Below, in pieces: positions 5,401 through 5,547 of a stretch of DNA of 5,547 bases. Location: the NCBI GenBank assembly GCA_039029935.1, contig JBCCFC010000946.1:1-5547 (forward strand). Reading direction: 5' to 3'. The notes beneath the pieces were generated by a model that saw only the letters and a list, made by a program, of their open reading frames with translations, did not search any database and was not told the DNA's origin. The stretch's first letter is position 1. Each line of letters begins with the position of its first letter. The DNA is from G039029935 sp039029935 (GTDB lineage: Bacteria > Chloroflexota > Anaerolineae > Caldilineales > Caldilineaceae). The position numbers were made by a program, and so were the translations under genes.

Positions 5401-5547
5401 TCAATATCGCATTGGCTGGTGCAGCGATGCCAGCACCGCACCCACCTGTTTCAAGGCTCTGTACAGGAGATGGTACGCTGCCATTCCCAGAATTCCTGCG
5501 TGAAGAAGCACTTTTGAGTGTGGCCGAACGCTCTAAATTGATTATGA
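2475..5547 (+). CDS. Large exported protein with one c-type heme motif and an uncharacterised C-terminal region (3' end outside window)
   Basis: The frame is open for 1024 codons to the window end without a stop, so the gene is 3'-partial. Residues 1-46 look like a signal peptide: a basic start (R2, K4, R7, K8, K10), a hydrophobic core at 14-30 and a likely cleavage after ASA (46). The mature N-terminal part contains FELLAFDENTLEYNYYF (169-185) and, at 222-226, CFRCH, a CXXCH site for one covalent heme c, followed by HNGLPIMRELEAPWANWHS. This wording resembles uncharacterised single-heme cytochrome c-type proteins (from memory). Residues 586-610 are an acidic Glu/Ala linker. The C-terminal part (about 615 to beyond 990) has blocks such as YGEWSVRRNGEGKITRIQFTT (731-751), NCSWHGTPNRNSDP (860-873), LQDPVGIYL (892-900) and FTVGDIMINGFPIEYGAQMAE (954-974). 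It reads like a conserved bacterial module of unknown function, with no enzyme motif I can name. An extracytoplasmic redox role is likely; any link to halogenation is inference from position only. Confidence 0.88.
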   Translation, partial: MRSKSSRKLKHSTMLKMVLVAFFTLCLIMGGGGDFAFTQTGHAASATHAHGGCEPISSNQIYRYVEGIDECLMPMESSEFEELTDTFASGLLHKGILPDSLAALDEAIREELGLVSTIYVVGEGGQVPLEVADREASRYLRYTVTWGENENDAQIMASTLAPITGANEFELLAFDENTLEYNYYFLGPQLEEYRDGEDSPHAWIFKGYTSMAQDEATMNEGCFRCHHNGLPIMRELEAPWANWHSQHGVIASVTVPGEIASEPYFLLRRGAEVLEGVVRGSQQRYFQAWMDQRTEQEDQMTHLHEVDRMLRHLTTNTTVNFKSSSVQNVPAYAGLPGGDNVIGVPPQDTFLSDTIFETVLGIDYTPLSVALPRDLYDAYLEENNFRVEGTESFGSGPVTYVDEGSTYYAFYVPQLAAEDTYMAQLLLQEGVVSEKFVAAMLMVDYANPLFSEKRAGLQAYVDAVTEGMITDGESSVPADVAAEIEASGAEACGEGAFDDCSAEEQFLYVWNLPDDSWKDAVAEMLQSHVDSVAELSDEELVSHVMDWSVAQRDRLLETPRLCHFVEVSPHFPKSDNAQHTGCASHGEGEAEAEADEGMADAADAEEEAEVAFTYSTPGGVVEYDDEEKQAAFNHVWHKEVDRLTKRALGNDPWNLSTQLGEGMLYFDPTVTPIPEDAPVLALPWSVYPNRIKYYYPDSTREDFWSYADDSPPDVSIDGYGYDWHRDWQDEYGEWSVRRNGEGKITRIQFTTESREYWYALWDFDPEKVLELYRELASEDVALEDLYLRDDNGEPVIDPQTGRPAYDDFNQWNGQEGGQAVHMIARFNIVFAGAMLLGAQSTIMREAEDGTPIIDPIQILNCSWHGTPNRNSDPFLSSFISDLARSAGVQLTLQDPVGIYLQEPNFSMYQLPDNAPEGAHPSDYWTVVRGQARANGGTYDQIVHAVYEVPEDQGFTVGDIMINGFPIEYGAQMAETVNIALAGAAMPAPHPPVSRLCTGDGTLPFPEFLREEALLSVAERSKLIM
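3138..3152 (+). other. CXXCH heme c attachment site
   Basis: The codons for Cys222-Phe-Arg-Cys225-His226 form the only CXXCH motif in the readable protein. The motif attaches heme through two thioethers and supplies His226 as an axial ligand (established for c-type cytochromes). It lies after a signal peptide, in keeping with heme attachment outside the cytoplasm. The sixth ligand is not obvious; His227, Met233 and His244 are close candidates. Confidence 0.75.
4230..4304 (+). repeat. Acidic Glu/Ala low-complexity linker
   Basis: Residues 586-610 of the exported protein consist almost only of E, A, D and G, encoded by repetitive GAGGCT, GATGCT and GAAGCT units. It separates the heme-containing N-terminal half from the C-terminal module and is most simply a flexible interdomain linker. 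Such codon runs are prone to slippage, so length variation between strains is expected. Confidence 0.6.

Overview
The window is bacterial DNA with three genes, all on the + strand. Gene density, strong Shine-Dalgarno sites and sigma70-type promoter elements support this. Base composition looks close to even by eye (not counted). The host lineage cannot be fixed from the sequence: Chloroflexota or a mid-GC proteobacterium would both fit, and either is a guess. No tRNA, rRNA, CRISPR array, insertion sequence or attachment site was recognised.

Layout: (1) 51-1178, a complete fold-type I PLP enzyme of the aminotransferase class I/II family, closest in motif wording to capreomycidine synthases (VioD/OrfR). 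(2) 1179-1542, a 364-bp intergenic region rich in short repeats, ending in a good promoter and a strong RBS. (3) 1543-2307, a 254-residue Fe(II)/2-oxoglutarate enzyme in which glycine replaces the usual carboxylate iron ligand. Its active-site residues register with those of the lysine radical halogenase BesD at a constant offset of two. (4) 2308-2474, a second regulatory intergenic region with its own promoter, a perfect 16-bp stem-loop at the predicted 5' end of the transcript, a second hairpin and a strong RBS. (5) 2475 to the window end, at least 1024 codons of an exported protein with one CXXCH heme c motif, an acidic linker and a large C-terminal region of unknown function. It runs off the window.

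Working model (inference): the halogenase would chlorinate a free, probably basic, amino acid, and the PLP enzyme would act on the product by transamination, elimination or cyclisation. This would make part of a pathway to an unusual amino acid or small metabolite. Genes 2 and 3 are preceded by similar promoters (TTGAC[A/T], 17-bp spacer, TAG[G/A]AT) followed by the same octamer GTTTGCAG, which suggests shared control. The role of the exported heme protein in such a pathway is unknown. No ligase, carrier protein or transporter is visible, so the pathway would have to continue outside the window.
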